64,000 bases of DNA from Vitellaria paradoxa (lineage: Eukaryota; Streptophyta; Magnoliopsida; Ericales; Sapotaceae). Each line of letters opens with the position of its first letter. The first letter of the stretch is position 1. Both the position numbers and the translations under genes were made by a program. Shown piece after piece: positions 23,763 through 36,310 of this stretch. The DNA lies in contig CM034236.1 in NCBI GenBank assembly GCA_019916065.1, positions 55,456,690 to 55,520,689 on the forward strand, read 5' to 3'. A model generated the notes under the pieces. It was not told where the DNA came from, did no database searches, and saw only the letters and a list, made by a program, of their open reading frames with translations.

Positions 23763-24590
23763 TATTCAGCCCCGTAATGGTAAGAACTCAACCGATTGAA
23801 GTAGAGATCACCAATTCAAATCTCCTTGGCTTGGCTTGGCTCTACCTGACTTGATGGTTCTTGTGGAGCTTAGCTCCACTATTTTGTTTCTTCATATACT
23901 CCTCAACTTCTCACTATTTTGTTTGCCCTTTTAAAATACTTATTGATTACTCATTGTTTACTTAAATGCCATTATTTATTACTTAAAAATAAATATTTTA
24001 AGTTCTGATGCTCCTCTGGCTTTGATTAATTTTTCCTTCCGCAGAAGAAACTGAACTCCATATTTCTAGAGAAGTTATGATGTATTGGTTGCATTTTTAT
24101 CTGTCAAGGTTTAACTTTTTATGTTCTTAAGAGGAACTAGGTGGTGTTATTGTTATTGGAGTTCGAAGAACAAAGGAGAGTTTTTTGTTGGAATAGAAAA
24201 CAACATAGATAAGAAGATGTCAAATGAGATATTGATTTTTGTAAAGATTCTATTTTTTATTTTTTTTATTTTTTTTAATTTTTTCTTTATGTTTTTATAG
24301 GCAGGGACATTTAGACCTCCCAATTCAAATTAGAAAAAGGAGACTGATGTTAGTCCTAATAGGCTGTGTTTGTACACCAAGGGAGGTAGCCAGGCAGTCA
24401 AAATAGGAAGAGGGGGAAAAAGTGAACCTAAGAAATAACCAAAAAACCAATACAGATAGAGCAGTTACTTTTGATAAAAAGGTATGGTTATATTTATATT
24501 ACATAGACATCATAATTATGGTTGCAAAACACATTGCTGTGGAAGGAATGCGATGCTCAACGTTTCATTTCTGGCATCGACTTCATTAGC
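23763..24590. other. Intergenic, 3' side of RLK2
   Basis: AT-rich with long T runs at 24240-24290. The last 100-150 bases before 24591 probably form the RLK2 3' untranslated region. No element ends or coding frames recognised. Confidence 0.45.
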
Positions 24591-27500
24591 TCACTGCAAA
24601 AAATTCATTTCTTGATTCTTTAACTGCAAAAGTGAAATTGCACGAAGAGGTGTAGCCAGAATCCTTCTCCTGCAAGCGAGAAACTCCTGAGACACTCTTA
24701 GCATTGTCGGCCGAGATCTGGGTTGTGAATGCAAGCATGCAAATGCCAGTGTAGTAGCTAGAACAAGAGTCTCCACAATCAGAGGATTAGTTGGAGGCGA
24801 AAGGCGCGCATCTAAGATATCGATCAGCATTATGTGTTGGGCAGAAGGTGAAGCCAACGATGAGAGAACTTCTCCCGGATGCCTTCCCATAATCGTTTCT
24901 AGTGCCACTACTCCGAAGCTATAAACATCACACTTCTCTGTTATGACCATTGTATAAGCAAGTTCTGCACAAATAAAAAAGGAAATCGCTAGAAGCGTGC
25001 AAGGATTGAAAATTATAGCTTGATAAACAGATGCTTGAAAATGGTAAAATTTCTACCTGGCGCAATATATCCAAGAGTGCCGGCAGTTAAGGTTTGATTT
25101 GATGAATCAGGGTGCACCAATCTAGCCGTGCCAAAGTCGGAGACAAAAGCTACCATTTCCGAGTTCAAAAGAATGTTGTTGCTTGATATGTCTCTGTGAA
25201 CAATCGGGGGTGTGCAATCATGATGCAAGTAGGATAAAGCATGTGCCGTTTCTTTGATGATGTTTATTCTATGAATCCATTGTAATTCAACAGCTTCATC
25301 GTCAATTCTAAGGACACAAAATAAGCTCCCCCTTTCCATGTACTCGTACACCAGGAACATGCACTTGTTGTGCAAACAAAACCCATAAAGCTTTACTATG
25401 TTCCGGTGTCGTATATTACTTAGCATCTGCACTTCATTTCTGAAACTCTTGTCAGAGGCTGGATCCTCTGCTTCAAAACGATGGAGCTTCTTCAGGGCAA
25501 CTACTTTGCCGCTAGGCAACCGTGCTCTGTAAACACTGCCATAACCGCCAGTTCCAATGCAATATTTGATGTCAAAATCATTTGTTGCCTTGATGATATC
25601 TTCATATGCAATTGTTCCATCATAATTCCAAATCGAGCAGATATCCCCATTCTTGACTTCTTCCTTAGGTTGGCTCTTTTTTGACGTTAATCGACAAGAT
25701 AATAGAAATCCAGTCAAAACAAGGATCCCTATGATGGGCACAGAAATTATGAGAGAGAGCTTGACTATCTTCATCTCTTTTGAAGAGTAATAATAGCAGG
25801 AATTGCCAGCTGAAGCTGGATTTGGTTGTGGTAATGCATCCTGTTGGGTTTGACACTGACACTGGAGAGCAGTGTACGACAAGTCCAGAGCTTGCAAGGA
25901 GCAAATAGAATGCGAGATTTTTCCCCAGAGATTATTGTGGGAGAGATTTAAATACTCTAACCGTGGCAAATTTTCAAGTACAGGTATTGTTCCACTCAAA
26001 TGATTTTCGCTCAATGCCAAGTGCGTCAAACTGTGGAGACAATCTAAGTCGGCCGGAAGACGCCCAGTGAGGAAATTATGACTGAGGTCCAGTTGTTTCA
26101 AAAAGCTCAAATTCCCTATTTCTAGAGGGATTGGACCCGTCAGTTTATTGAAACTCAAATCCAATTCAATTAAATTGTTTAGATTTCCCAATTCCGGAGG
26201 GATGTAACGACTAAGATGATTCCGGTGGACATACAAAAAAGTTAAATTGGATAACTGGCCAATAGATGATGGGATTGAACCAACGAAGTTGTTATTACTT
26301 GCATATAAATGAGAGAGACTTTTCAAGTTCCCAATTTCTGCGGGGATGAAACAGTTAAAATGATTTGAATAGATAACCAAAGAGGTTAACTTGGTCAAAT
26401 TACCAATGGATTGAGGGATTGGACCAACAAGGTAGCTATGACTTGTATCCAAAAGAGAGAGACTTTTCAAGTTCCCAATTTCTGCGGGGATGGAACAGTT
26501 AAAATGATTTGAATGGAAAACCAAAGAGGTTAACTTGGTCAAATTACCAATGGATGAAGGGATTGGACCAACAAGGTTGTTATCACTTGCATCCAAAAGA
26601 GAGAGACTTTTCAAGTTCCCAATTTCTGCAGGGATGGAACAGTTAAAATGATTTGAATAGATAACCAAAGAGATTAACTTGGTCAAATTACCGATGGATG
26701 AAGGGATTGGACCAACAAGGTTGTTATCACTTGCATTCAAAAGAGAGAGACTTTTCAAGTTCCCAATTTCTGCGGGGATAGAACAGTTAAAATGATTTGA
26801 ATAGATAACCAAAGAGATTAACTTGGTCAAATTACCGATGGATGAAGGGATTGGACCAACAAGGTTGTTATCACTTGCATCCAAAAGAGAGAGACTTTTC
26901 AAGTTCCCAATTTCTGCGGGAATGGAACAGTTAAAATGATTTGAATGGATAACCAAAGAGGTTAACTTGGTCAAATTACCAATGGACGGAGGGATTGGAC
27001 CAATGAGATTATTATTATTTATATTTATGTGAACAAGATTTTTCAAATTCTCTATTTGTGTGGGAATGGATCCCTGAATGTCATTATTAGAAATGTCTAA
27101 GTAGGCTAGTTGGGTGAGATTGCCAATCATAAGAGGCATCAAGCTGCCAGAAATACTAGTATAAGAGAGATCAAGGTAAGTCAGCTTTGAGGGAGTACCG
27201 ATTTCGTCAGGGATGCCTCCAACGAGCAAAGAAAAGGACATGTCAAGAGTTTCAAGGTTTGGCAACGACGACCAATTCATGCTCTCCAGCTTTACTGCAT
27301 TTGATTTAGAATAGAGCCTTATACTTGTGACACTTCCTGCCCCATTGCAAGTTACTCCGTCCAACTCACAGTGATTTGCTGAAGAAGAATTCATATTGGT
27401 TCCCCACCACCCACTATTCAGTAGAGCTTTCTTCTCCATTGATGATGAGAACGATGACATTGATGATGATATAGCAGCAAAGGCGGGTGCTAAATTACTC

Positions 27501-27592
27501 ATCATCATTATCATAGTCACCATGCATATAACTGCAACAAGTATCTTAGAGCAAACAAGGGACATTATATTATTTGTTCTCATATTGGGCAT
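24591..27592 (-). CDS. RLK2: MIK2-like LRR receptor-like kinase
   Basis: Two exons, 27592-25057 and 24964-24591, joined across a 92-bp GT/AG intron, give 969 residues in one frame. The start is the first ATG after the TATA box; downstream in-frame ATGs at 27583 and before SLVCSKILV are alternatives. A signal peptide, LRR cap (LNSGWW...HCELDGVTC), about 20 LRRs, a transmembrane helix (about residues 600-622) and a kinase (about 660-955) follow. Kinase motifs are complete: [30 protein letters not shown], split APE, and SRPTM in subdomain XI. It is therefore a plausible active RD kinase. Arabidopsis MIK2 of this family senses SCOOP peptides; the ligand here is unknown. The LRR region has been enlarged by a 144-bp tandem array, which should alter the ligand-binding surface. 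Confidence 0.9.
26328..27010 (-). repeat. 144-bp tandem array encoding paired LRRs in RLK2
   Basis: Nearly five copies of a 144-bp unit begin at about 26328, 26472, 26616, 26760 and 26904. The marker acagttaaaatgatttgaat recurs every 144 bp (26351, 26495, 26639, 26783, 26927). Each unit encodes two 24-residue LRRs ([18 protein letters not shown] and [17 protein letters not shown]). Central units differ at about three bases, so amplification is recent and in frame. Confidence 0.93.
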
Positions 27593-27617
27593 ACGCACAA
27601 GTATGTATATTAGCCAT

Positions 27618-27630
27618 GCTCTATATATAG
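27618..27630 (-). promoter_or_regulatory. TATA box of RLK2
   Basis: On the minus strand gctatatatagagc lies about 30 bp before the 27592 ATG. A start of transcription near 27590-27595 would make the leader very short, so the ATG at 27583 or the next one may be the real start. Confidence 0.55.
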
Positions 27631-27775
27631 CAAGCACGTCTTCATCTACAGATCAAAGCTCAAGGTCTATCTTTCAGCATTTTTCAATTTTTTCCACCGA
27701 GGAGTTATTGCTACGAATGTGCAGTGTAACTTCCTTTATCCCTGTAGTTATGACTTGGAAGTCTTGAACGATTAT

Positions 27776-27870
27776 GCAAGGTTCACTTGTTTTCACTCGA
27801 GGACCACAAAAGTCAAGGTCTCTTGGTAAAAGGGCAAAGAGTAATGATCGATATTACTATTAAACTTTTT
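27776..27870 (-). promoter_or_regulatory. Conserved upstream block with W-box (RLK2)
   Basis: It matches the RLK1 block at 6250-6325: ggttcacttgttttcactcg, agtcaa (27811-27816) and gcaaagagtaatgatcgat. TTGACT reads in the gene's direction. Its position 220 bp from the start codon fits a proximal promoter. Confidence 0.55.
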
Positions 27871-27889
27871 TCGAAACCAGATATTATTA

Positions 27890-28742
27890 TTAAACTAGAC
27901 GGCACCAAAAAGCATCTTTTTTTTTTTATTCCCTTTTTTCTTTTTTTTTTTAATTTTTTAATTTTATTTTCTGACATGATATCATTCATCCATGTATATA
28001 CGTGATTATAAATCTAAATCACATATTTGATTGTTTAGTAGTTCCATTGCTCTCTCCTCTCCATCTTGAATCTTGAATCGCACTGCGTAAGAAAGGGGTC
28101 GTGGAAATTTCAGTCTTTTGGACATAATTAAAAAAAAAAAAAAAAGAAAATTGATCTTCGCCTATCCTTCGGCTTTGTAAGTCAAGCTGGCCATCCCAAA
28201 TAGCACGCTTTCTAAGTCCCAAGTCTTTCAGCGGGGGCCCAGGCTCGAAGACTTTCGATTGGCTGACCGCCGTGGCCTGGGCGAAAATCAAATAATATAA
28301 AATTGGTTGGTAATAATTTTCCTTCTGCATTAATTCCTTTCTGATTGCGATCATCTGTGAAATGGGTGATGAATGATGGGGTTGTTTTAATATTTCTGGA
28401 GTTTTTATGCAAAACACGGCAACGATTGTTCTTTCCAATAGCGTTGTCCTATTATTTATATATATAAAAATAATTATTCCATCTGGAGACTGCACGTCAC
28501 GTGATCCTGATTCTGCTGAAAACAAAGTATTACCGTGAAAGTTATGAACAGGAAAATTGCCACACAATTCCTGATCCTAATAAAAGCAAGGCTTAAATCA
28601 TAGCAATATATTGTCACCATTTTTCCATGTCATTCTGACACGACGTAAAATATTTGTATCCTACTTGCAACAGCAATCAATCAATTTGTTTTCTATTTTA
28701 TTTTCTTCATTTATTTATTTATTTATCTTCCAAGCATCTTTT
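27890..28742. repeat. Module A, copy 4
   Basis: It starts at gacggcaccaaaaagcatc and includes gattggctgaccgccg (about 28256), aacacggcaacgatt and tcctacttgcaacagc. It lies directly upstream of RLK2, so it could contribute distal promoter sequence. A MITE follows at its end. Confidence 0.75.
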
Positions 28743-28889
28743 GGTTACGTTTAGCATAAAATTTTTCTCTGAAAATTTCTATAAATCTCTGTTAACTTTA
28801 TATCACATCAATTTTTTTTTTCACTGCACGTATTAAGAACCTTCAATTTATTTCAATTTATCTTACTTTTTCTTACTCCAAACAAACCT
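28743..28889. mobile_element. MITE, same family as 31676-31833
   Basis: It has ends ggttacgttta and ccaaacaaacct. Its interior (gaaaatttctataaatctc, gttaactttatatcacatc, cactgcacg) is shared with the copy at 31676-31833. It interrupts aagcatctttt...gtaaaacgtctctac, continuous near 20870. Confidence 0.7.
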
Positions 28890-29439
28890 AAAGTGTAAAA
28901 CGTCTCTACATTCCAATTAACGCAGGTAATTAATCTGAGTTCAGTGCATAACTTCGCAGAAAAGGTCTATGACTGAGCAACTAAGGTTAGGTTTAGTAGA
29001 TGAGAATATTAATGGAATGAAACTCATCAAGACCATTCCCTCTTGAAAAGGGAGTGCAATATCAGCTCTTCACATTAAGTTTCAGAAATGTTGAATTAAA
29101 ATTTAATAATTCATACTCATTCAAGTTTTTTAAATTAAAAAAATGTAAATAAATTTAGATCATTGAATTTTCACCTAATGGTTCAAATCTGATGTTTGGG
29201 TGACATCGAGTAAAGCAATGTCAACTCTCCTAAGTCCTTCCCACTTTAACTTATTTTTATGTTTGGTATCAAAAAATTAAAATAGAATAAAATAATATTA
29301 ATTATTCTCACATTAAGTGAGAAAAATATTCCATAATTTAAGTGAAAAATAGTCATTCCATTCCAATCAAGATTCGATCTAAAAAATTAAAAAAAAAAAG
29401 TGACTACTCTATAATCATAAATTTCTCTCAATCACTCTC
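28890..29439. other. Linker between modules A and B
   Basis: This stretch (cttcgcagaaaa, ctaaggttaggtttag, gtcattccattcc) also joins A to B at 20930-21400, 32085-32390 and 57200-57640. It is part of the same duplicated cassette. No gene. Confidence 0.6.
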
Positions 29440-30060
29440 TTGAACTGTAAAATGATTATTTTCCTTGGACCCTATTTTTAGCATAGATCTGAACTCAAAT
29501 TGTAAAATAACCATTTTATTTATGGGTTCTTTTTTATCCAAACTTATATTTTGGGCTTCCCAAAATGTTAAAATATATTCATTGACATTATTGTAATAAC
29601 GAAATAAATTTCAACCAATCCTAACTTGGGTCGTAAAATGAACATTTGACCCCTAAGTCCATTTTTTATCCAAATTTATATTTTGACCTTCCAAAAGAGA
29701 AACATATTTCTTAATAACTAAATAAATTTTAGTACAATCCAAATCAAACCATAAAATGACGATTTTACTGTTGGGTTTATTTTTTGTCCTAATTCGCATT
29801 CTAGACTACACAAAAGGCTAAAAGATATTCATTGATAATTTGACATATTTCTAATAATTAAGTAAATTTCAACCAAATCTGAATTCAAATTATAATATAA
29901 CCATTTTGTCCAAGTGTCCATTTTTTTCTAGATTATACTATAGGCTTTTCAAAAGACTAAAAAATATTTATTAATACATTTCTTAATAGTCAAAAAAATG
30001 TTAGGCTAATTCAAACTTGAGCTATAAAATTATTATTTTACTCCTATGCTCCTCCTTTTT
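29440..30060. repeat. Module B, block 2 (six units)
   Basis: Diverged tandem units carry a near-palindromic core of the form aaaatNaNNatttt at about 29447, 29501, 29632, 29750, 29890 and 30021. Spacing is 118-140 bp after a short first interval. Units also share ccaaattNatattttgg, cttcccaaaa, ttcattgacat and ttcttaataa. Confidence 0.75.
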
Positions 30061-30358
30061 TTTTTAGCTCAATGAAAATAAAATCTATTTTATAATTTTT
30101 AAAAAATTAATGTTTGAAACTTTCATTACATTATATTTTATTTCATTACTTTACAATATGTAATTAAATTATAAAAAAATTTAAAAATCTATCCATTCTC
30201 ATGATTTTCATGTTGACAATCAAATAAATAAATGAATTTGGCAATATTCCATTCTTTTTACCTTTCATTCCAACCTACCACACATACCTTTAGGCTCACC
30301 TCATGTTCACGGATCAAGATAGATTAAGCTAATATTCATAGGTTAAAAGACATATAGA
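30061..30358. other. Cassette tail after module B block 2
   Basis: AT-rich stretch with ctcatgttcacggatcaagat and attcataggttaaa, repeated at about 35150-35210. Non-coding. Confidence 0.5.
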
Positions 30359-30493
30359 GGGCATTTGAAGTAACAAAAAGTGATAAAATTTAATAAAAGT
30401 CGTGAATTCATAATTCATACAGTAAGATAAAAAGTAAATAATTTTTAAAAATTTTTATTGTTTTCAGTAATTTTCAGAGCTCCAAACGGAGCC
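30359..30493. mobile_element. MITE with ggcatttgaag/ctccaaacggagcc ends
   Basis: The roughly 135-bp insertion between ggttaaaagacatata and ataatatgttagag has the uninterrupted sequence preserved near 35200-35230. Imperfect inverted ends and no coding capacity. Confidence 0.6.
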
Positions 30494-30779
30494 ATAATAT
30501 GTTAGAGTAAACTGAAAGTCTCGTCCCGGTATTCAAGTATCTGTAATAGCCTTGGGCCAGTTGGCTCGAGTAGTAGCTAAACATGTTTATTAAACATCTA
30601 TTAAGGATATGTTCGGTAATGGTTGAAAATTTTGGGGAAAAATATTATGAAGTAATTGTTACTCTAGTAATTATTATTAGAATAACAAATTCATGATACT
30701 TATATTTAAAATGAGAAAATTATTTGATAATAATTATATTATATTTGAAATACTAAAAATTTTGAAAAAGTTGTGATCA
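30494..30779. repeat. Partial copy of the 35.3-kb AT-rich element
   Basis: The motifs agccttgggccagttg, aaggatatgttcggtaatgg, caaattcatgatactta and ataataattatatta match 35270-35490. It ends abruptly where module A copy 5 starts. Confidence 0.6.
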
Positions 30780-31134
30780 TTTTCATAAAATACAACGATT
30801 CTGTTTATAAAACTTGAAATTGATCAAAAAGTCTGTTTAATTACTCTTTTTATTTAATTAAAATTATTTATTCCATTTTATCTCTTTTTAAGCTAAAAAG
30901 CACCAAAAAGTATTTTTTTTTATTTCCTTCTTTTCTTCTCTTTTTAATTTTTTATTTTATTCTATTTTATTTTTTGACATGATATCATTCATCCATATCT
31001 TCGGTTAATATATACAACAAGATTATAAATCTAAATCACATATTTGATTGTCTAGTAGTTCCATTGCTCCTTCTTCTCCATCTTGAATCGCACTGCGTAA
31101 AAAAAGGGTCGTGGAAATTTCAATCTTTGCCATA

Positions 31135-31138
<4 letters not shown>

Positions 31139-31166
<28 letters not shown>
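31139..31166. repeat. (AT)n microsatellite in module A copy 5
   Basis: Fourteen AT units where the other module A copies have a poly-A run. Confidence 0.9.
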
Positions 31167-31170
<4 letters not shown>

Positions 31171-31675
31171 CTTGACCCGTTCTTGGTCTTTGTCAAGTCA
31201 AGCTGCACTTGGAGGCCATCCCAAATCATTTATTCTACCGTCACCTTTCTTTTTTTCCATAGCAATCACCAATCACTGCTCATCTATTTTGTATTAATAA
31301 CTACTAATAGTAATCGTTATATTTCATTTAAAATCATTACAATAGTAAAATATTATCATTTATTTATTTGAAAATGAACGATACTCACCTAGCGGTGAAT
31401 TGTAGAAGATAAAAATGCAGTGAGTGTCGCATTGCTGATCCCTAATAACACGTTCTTAAGTTTTTCTGCGGGGCCAAGCTTGAAGACTTTCGATTGGTTG
31501 ACCGCGGAGGGAAGGGCGAAAATCAAAGAATAGAAAACAGGTAGGTAATAATTTTCCTTCTACATTAATTCCTTTCTGATTGCGATCGTGAAATGAGTGA
31601 TGGGTTCCAATATTTCTAGAGTTTTATACAGAACACGGCAATGATTATTCTTTCAATAGCGTGCTCCTACATATA

Positions 31676-31833
31676 GGGCTCGTTTGGCATGCAATAATTT
31701 ACTGAAAATCTCTATAAATCTCTGTTAACTTTATATCACATCAACTTTTTTCTCTCACTGCACGCATTACGAACTCTCCCCAAACCATAATTTATCTCAA
31801 TTTATCTCATTTTTTTTTACTCCAAACAAACCC
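31676..31833. mobile_element. MITE in module A copy 5
   Basis: The 158-bp insertion has ends gggctcgtttgg and ccaaacaaaccc, between ctacatata and aatataagataatac. The interior matches the copy at 28743-28889. Confidence 0.75.
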
Positions 31834-32389
31834 AATATAAGATAATACATTTATATGTATATAACGCAATCCCCTCTACCTTGTAGAATTTGATGGTTCG
31901 CATTCCATCTGGAGAGTGCCCATGATCCTGATTCTGCCGAAAACAAAGTTGAGAAGTGGGAAAATTGCCACACAGTTCCTAATCCTAATAAAAGCAAGGC
32001 TTAAATCACAACAATATTTTCACCATTTTTCCAATCTAAAATATTTGTGTCCTGCTTGCAACATCAATCAACTAGTCTCCGTGCTTGAACTTCGCAGAAA
32101 ATCTGGTTGTAAAAGAAGGTAGGTGATTGAAGAACTAAGGGTATGTTTGATATGTGAGAATAAAATGGAATATTTCAGTGATCTCACTTTAATCTATTTT
32201 TATGATTGATATCAAAAAATTAAGTTGAAATACTTCTCTAAGATTAATTATTTCTACATTAAGTGAAAAAAGACATTCTTCAATTTAAGTAATGAAATTG
32301 TCATTCTATTCCAATCAAAATTCAATAAAAAAAAAAAAAAAGAAAAAAACAACAAGAAGAAGCAACTACTCTAGCATCACAAATCTCTC

Positions 32390-33080
32390 AATCACGCTTT
32401 TGGGTTGTAAAATAATTATTTTATTCTTAGACCCTTTTTTCAGCCTAATTCTAAACTCAAGTCGTAAAATGATTGTTTAACTATTTGGTCCTTTTTTTTT
32501 TGGGCCCAAATTCGTATTTTGTATTTCTCAAAAGGTTGAATTCTATCCATTGACATATTTATTAATAATAAAGCAAATTTCACCAATTCGAACCCCGGTC
32601 ATAAAATAGGTATTTTCTCTTGAGTTTATTTTTTGTCTAAATTTATATTTTAGACTTTCTAAAAGATTAAAAGGCTAAAAAATATCCATTAACATGTTTC
32701 TTAGTAATGAAACAAATTTCATCCAATCTAAACTAGAGTTGTGAAATGGACATTTTAGCCTTGAGTTTATATTTTGCTCAAATTTATATTTTGGACTTCA
32801 CAAAAGATTAAAACATGTTTCCTAACTAAGCAAATTTCGGCGTAGTCCAAACTCAAATTATAAAATAATAATTTTACCTTCAAGCTTATTTTTTGTCCAA
32901 ATTCACATTCGGGGTTACCCAAAAGGTAAAAAAGTATTCATTAACCTATTCTTTTAAAGTTGAGTAATTTTCAGCCTAATCTACATTCAGATTATAAAAT
33001 AATTGTTTAAATTTTGTGCTTATTTTTTCTCAAATTGTATTTTAGACTTCTCCAAAGACCAAAAAAATCACTTTTAGGGT
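32390..33080. repeat. Module B, block 3 (six units)
   Basis: Cores near 32405, 32461, 32599, 32739, 32857 and 32991, in the same order and orientation as block 2. Blocks 2 and 3 are duplicates of one array rather than independent arrays. Confidence 0.75.
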
Positions 33081-34280
33081 GGTCAAACCGTCCAAACAGG
33101 TAATCGAAACCACGTTCGAACAATTCTTATAAAAAATTTTAAATTGTGCCAACCAAATGCCAAATAAAAACACTTTTACTTACTTTTTCTAAATTTTGAA
33201 ATGCCAAACCGCCTCCAAACTTGAAATATGATTTTTTGGGGTGTCGTGTTTTGTTAGAATTGTAATATAATTTATCTATTTCTATTTATAATTAAAGCTT
33301 TCGTAATGTTAATTTGTTTTTTTTAATCAGTAAAATAAGTGTATCCTATGGAACTAATATCACTTTGATTATCCATGAATGGTATTGGGTTTTGGGTAAA
33401 AATGACATCCTTTTATCCATTTTTGATTAATTTAATATGCATGTTTATGAAATCTATCAATACGTTAATTGTCGCGCGGTACCTCATCGTGCCCCTGCCC
33501 GTCTCATAATTATGAGAATCTCAAAGTGTTGTAGGAGAGTTGGAGAGTTTGATTAGTTAAAATTAATTAAAATTTATAAATTTTTATTATTTTTTAAATA
33601 TTTTTTAATTAAATTTTATCACATATTATTTTTATATTAAATTTTTATATTTTTACTGTATTTTTTAATCAACTAAATACCGCTCAATTCTTAACAAAAA
33701 GCAAAAAAGGCTAGTAATTTGCAATTGCATTGTGCTAAAAAAATTAATAAAAATAAAAAAAATAATTCGATCTCGACGTATAGAATCATCGTCGCCTTCG
33801 TCGGGTCAAAGCCGCGTCGGCTTTGCATAATTGCATTTGGAGGACAAAATAATTATATTGCTGGGCCACAAGGTCGTAATAATCTCTAGATAGATGAAGC
33901 GGTCGCTTAGAGTTGTACTAAGGAAGAAAGTCTCATTTTTTTAATATTAATAACAAAAATATTAAATGCATTAATTATTATAAATTTTATATCGACTTTT
34001 AAATTTCTTATAATTCTATATATAAATTAGTAATTATCTTATCAAATGTGATATACATGACTTAAAAATAATAATAATTTGATGTGATATACATGACTTA
34101 AAAAATAATAATAATTTGATCTTTACAAATTTTATTTTAAAATAATATTAGTTATTTTCACATTAAGTAAGAAAAAATATTCCACAATTTATGTGAAGAA
34201 ATAGTCATTCCATCTCCATCAAGATTCGATCTAAAAAAAAACAAGTGACTATTTTATGATCATAAATTTCTTTCAATCAC
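33081..34280. other. Intergenic mosaic with shared fragments
   Basis: No gene is present. About 33270-33860 contains fragments (gcattgtgctaaaaaaatta, tcgggtcaaagccgcg, ggctttgcat) that recur upstream of the truncated RLK4 at about 54640-54775. An AT-rich MITE-like segment lies near 33535-33690. A roughly 37-bp unit (gatatacatgacttaaaaa...aataatttgat) is doubled at about 34049-34122. Confidence 0.5.
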
Positions 34281-34910
34281 TCTATTAGATTGTAAAATAA
34301 TCATTTTACCTGCGAACCCTATTTTTACTCCAAATCTAAATTCAAGTTGTAAAATGATTATTTTTTTACTTATGGGTCCTTTTTTTGTTGAAATTCATAT
34401 TAAGAGGTTTCCAAAAATTTTTAAAATATTCATTGACATTTTTGTAATAAAAAGCAAATTTCAACCAATCCAAAGTCAAGTCGTAAAATGAATATTTAAG
34501 CTTGAAGTCCATTTTTTTGCTTAAATTTATATTTTAGACTGCCCAAAAGATTAAAATATATTTTTTAATAATTAAGCAAATTTCAGCATAATCCGAATCA
34601 AACCATAAGATAAAGATTTTACTCTTGGGCTTTTTTTTTTGTCCAAATTCGCATTTTAGGCCACCCAAAAAGTTAAAAGATATCCATTAACATATTTTTA
34701 CTAATTAAATAAATTTCAAAGCAATATGAATTAAAACTATAAATGACCATTTTGTCCTTGTGTCTATTTTTCTTCCAAATTATATTATAGGCTTCCCAAA
34801 TATTAAAAAATATTTATTAATATATTTGTTAATAGTTAAGAAAATGTTGTCCTAATTTAAACTTGAGCTATAAAATAACCATTTACTCCTATATTTTTTT
34901 TTTAAATCTA
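34281..34910. repeat. Module B, block 4
   Basis: Same unit family and orientation; it is closest by eye to block 2 (29440-30060), including the following tail. This supports a segmental duplication of about 29300-30780 and 34140-35500. Confidence 0.7.
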
Positions 34911-35334
34911 TTTTATAAAATCTATGTGTTGAAAATAAAATCTATTTTATAATTTTTAAAAAATTAAGGTTAGCAACTTTTATTAATTTTAAATTATAAA
35001 AATTTAAACGTCTATCTATTCTGATGATTTTTATGTTAACAAACAAACAAATAAATAAAATGGGCAATATTCCATTTCTTTTCCACTCCCATTCTATTTT
35101 TGCCTTTCATTCCATTTCATTCCAAACGTGTCACACATATATCTTTGGGTCACCTCATGGTCATGAATCAAGATCGAGCAAGCTATTATTCATAGGTTAA
35201 AGGATATATATACATATATATAATTTGTTAGAATAAATTGAAAGTCTCATCAAAATATGCAAAGTATCTGCAATAGCCTTGGGCCAGTTGATTCCAGCAG
35301 TAGCTAAACATGTTTGATTAAGCATCTACTAAGG
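34911..35334. other. Cassette tail after module B block 4
   Basis: Homologous to 30061-30600 without the 30359 MITE. Landmarks: tcatggtcatgaatcaagat, aaagtctcatc and cttgggccagttg. Non-coding. Confidence 0.5.
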
Positions 35335-36310
35335 ATATGTATGGTGAGGGGTGAAAATTTTAGGTTAAAAATTACGGGGTGGTTATTATTTTAGTAATGA
35401 TTATTGAAGTAACAAATTCATGATACTTATGTTTGAAATGAGAGAGTAAATATTACCCAATAATAATTATATTACGTTTGGAATATTAAAAATTTTGAAT
35501 AAGTGAAAGTCAATTATGTTTAGAATGAGAGTAAATTTACCAAGGGTAAAAGTTAATATTTAAGTTTCATAAACTATTATAATAAAATAAATCATCACAA
35601 TAATTTTTATTTTAATAATAATTAATTTTAATAAAATATATTATTCAAATATATAATTTTAAATAAAAATATTAATTACAAAAATAATTTTATCATAGAT
35701 TAATATTTCAATAGTAATTTATTTTAATAGTGAATTATTATTTGTTAAAAATTATTTTTATACTGATAAAATAATTTAATAAAATAACTAATTTTAGTTT
35801 ATTTAAATAAATTATAAATTTCAATAATATATATTAATACAATACATAATCTAGTAAATTATAATTTACAAGATAAAATTGTTATTAAATATAATATTTT
35901 AACAAGAAAATCATTTTAATAAGTAATTGATATTTATTAAAAATTATTTTAATTTGAGAAAATAATTAATTTAGTCATAAATTAATACTTTAATAGTATT
36001 AATATTTTAGTAGTATTAATTTAATAAAATAAAATAAATAATTTTAATAATAAATTAAATATTACTTTGATAAAATAACTTAATAATTAATTTATTTTAT
36101 TTTGATTAAATATATTATTTTATAATATTTATTATAATTATTTATAATAGACTAGGATTTTACATTGGTGCAAAAGAGTGTTTTACAATGGTAATGAAAA
36201 AAGAATAAATTTTTGCATGACTTCTAGTCAACCACCCCCTCCCTAAGTAATGACTCTCACATGGGGTAATGGTTGCTTCAGAGTAATTATTATCCCTCTT
36301 CCAAACTAAT
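35335..36310. repeat. AT-rich element, copy 1
   Basis: The interval is about 85% A+T, built of aataatt/aattatt runs. It is homologous to 61500-62230 (gtaaatattacccaataat, atcatagattaatattt, caatacataatcta). Candidate ends are ggtgaggggtgaaaatttt and attattatccctcttcc, but inverted terminal repeats are poor. Possibly an old non-autonomous transposon or matrix-attachment-like DNA. Confidence 0.5.

Larger units (their letters stand above)
30780..32080. repeat. Module A, copy 5
   Basis: It carries cattttcataaaatac, agcaccaaaaag, gattggttgaccgcgg (about 31492) and aacacggcaatgattatt. It is interrupted by an AT microsatellite (31139-31166) and a MITE (31676-31833). Confidence 0.75.
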
